Of a stretch of 12,696 nt of DNA, positions 11,854 through 12,696 are shown one piece after another. A model generated the notes under the pieces. It was not told the origin of the DNA and did no database searches. It worked only from the letters and a program-made list of their open reading frames with translations. The DNA comes from Chloroflexota bacterium (GTDB taxonomy: Bacteria; Chloroflexota; Limnocylindria; Limnocylindrales; CSP1-4). A program made the position numbers and the translations under genes. Where the stretch lies: NCBI GenBank assembly GCA_017881985.1, contig JADGQH010000069.1, positions 1 to 12,696 of the forward strand, given 5' to 3'. The first letter of the stretch is position 1. The number at the start of each line of letters is the position of its first letter.

Positions 11854-12696
11854 CCCCGGCGACGACCACGAACCCCGGGTGCTCCTCGCGAGGGACCACG
11901 GGCACGCCCTGCAGGCGCGCAGCGCTCTCCTCCGGCAGGGTGTCGTTGATGAAGAGCAACGTTGCCGTCTCGACCGACGCGCGGATCTTCGTGAGCCGCT
12001 CGGAGCGGTGCGGCGGGTAGAGCTCGACCGACAGGTGCCAGTCGTCGGCACCCCGGGGCGCCTCCTGGACCACCATCATGTATGGCAGCTCGAACGCGAA
12101 GAGGCCGTTATAGCGCTCCACGACACCGTGGAGCGCCCCGGCGAGCGCACGCGATTCGGCGGCGCTCAGGTCCGCGAGCCGGCGCGCACCATGGCGGACT
12201 GCCCGGACGTGGACCTCGAACGGCCAGCGCGGAGCGAATGGAACCCCGACGGTCCAGTGGGGGTCGGCGTGGACGATCCGCGACGAGGCGAGCTCGTCCG
12301 CGATCACTGCACACGAGACGCACGCGCCGGACCTGGCGCGGCCGTCGCGCAGGGCAGCAGCCCTGCGTTCGATCCAGGGTGGCAGGTGATCGAAGGCGTA
12401 GATCTGCCCGTGTGGGTGCGAGAGCGTCGCGCCGATCTCCTCGCCCCGGTTCTCGAACGGCAGGACGTACGCCAGGCGGTCGTCCGCCCAGAGCTCGGAC
12501 GTCCGGTCGCGCCAGACGGCCACGACCCGCCCGGTCTCCTCGGGCGTCAGGGTCGCGAAGTTGCCCTCGTGACGCTCCGTGAACATGACGACCTCGCACG
12601 CGCCCAGCGAGCGGGCGAAGCGCGCGTCCGAGGGATCGGGCACCTCGGGCGGCGCGAGCGCAAAGGAGGGGAAGCGGTTCTCGAAGACCGCGGCCT
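11837..12696 (-). CDS. galT: Galactose-1-phosphate uridylyltransferase, 5' end beyond the window
   Basis: Leloir-pathway enzyme that exchanges UDP between UDP-glucose and galactose-1-phosphate through a uridylyl-histidine intermediate. The frame is open to the window edge, so about 285 C-terminal residues are visible and the start is missing. The first visible residues, AAVFENRFPSFAL, match the family's VxNRFP strand. FENRGEEIGATLSHPHGQIYAF contains the catalytic HPH (visible residues 93-95). GACVSCAVI supplies a CxxC (125, 128) in the position where actinobacterial-type GalT proteins carry one. SRIVHADPHWTVGVPFAPRWPFEVHV is the second-domain region, and DDWHLSVELYPP holds the conserved C-terminal His. 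It ends in a repeat array and is followed by the micro-lipoprotein. Confident family call; the missing N-terminus should hold further metal ligands. Confidence 0.93.
   Translation of the reverse strand, partial: AAVFENRFPSFALAPPEVPDPSDARFARSLGACEVVMFTERHEGNFATLTPEETGRVVAVWRDRTSELWADDRLAYVLPFENRGEEIGATLSHPHGQIYAFDHLPPWIERRAAALRDGRARSGACVSCAVIADELASSRIVHADPHWTVGVPFAPRWPFEVHVRAVRHGARRLADLSAAESRALAGALHGVVERYNGLFAFELPYMMVVQEAPRGADDWHLSVELYPPHRSERLTKIRASVETATLLFINDTLPEESAARLQGVPVVPREEHPGFVVVAGAGTGR

Noticed and set aside
1..12696. CRISPR arrays, insertion sequences, phage genes, integrases or defence genes.
   Set aside because: No regular spaced repeats, transposase motifs or terminal inverted repeats with target duplications were seen. 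All repeats found are short and local.

Overview
The window is a GC-rich, densely packed stretch of bacterial chromosome holding housekeeping genes and small genes I do not recognise. I see no phage, transposase, CRISPR, rRNA or tRNA sequence. The high GC content, frequent GTG starts, -10-like hexamers placed 5-8 bases before several start codons (a leaderless pattern), and hydrophobic or Pro/Arg-rich orphan proteins fit a soil or groundwater Chloroflexota lineage (Limnocylindria-like) or an actinobacterium. That placement is inference; no marker gene here settles it.

Layout. 21-899 (-) is purU, formyltetrahydrofolate deformylase, divergent from a PlsC-type acyltransferase (1005-1784 +). A four-helix membrane protein (1975-2421 +) and an exported class C beta-lactamase-like serine hydrolase with Pro-rich tails (2487-3863 +) follow. 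They converge on fumC, class II fumarase (3927-5327 -). A repeat-containing gap of about 240 bases separates fumC from a translationally coupled pair on the plus strand: a 7Fe ferredoxin (5572-5865) and a ferredoxin/flavodoxin-NADP reductase-like flavoprotein (5865-6695). A membrane glycosyltransferase of the GT87 type (6752-7687 -) diverges from a small KOW-like basic protein (7938-8255 +). The latter is preceded by a strong hairpin and two tiny reading frames, the second in frame with the gene and ending in TAG directly against its GTG.

The most distinctive module is 8386-9750. Two unrecognised genes on the minus strand (a beta-rich 168 aa protein and a helical 129 aa protein, 14 bases apart) diverge from a cysteine-free ArsR-type regulator. 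The 82 bases between them hold two back-to-back sigma70-like promoters. Both -35 boxes sit inside one palindrome, TGCAAC-N8-GTTGCA, and both start codons lie where transcription should begin. This looks like a compact self-regulated switch of unknown purpose.

The right end carries pgm, glucose-specific phosphoglucomutase (9899-11545 +), facing the 5'-truncated galT (11837 to the window edge, -). Both enzymes work around glucose-1-phosphate, so the pair suggests galactose/UDP-sugar metabolism. Between them, on the minus strand, lies a 33-codon micro-lipoprotein gene with an excellent Shine-Dalgarno sequence and a lipobox (11555-11656), and an imperfect tandem repeat that runs over the galT stop codon.
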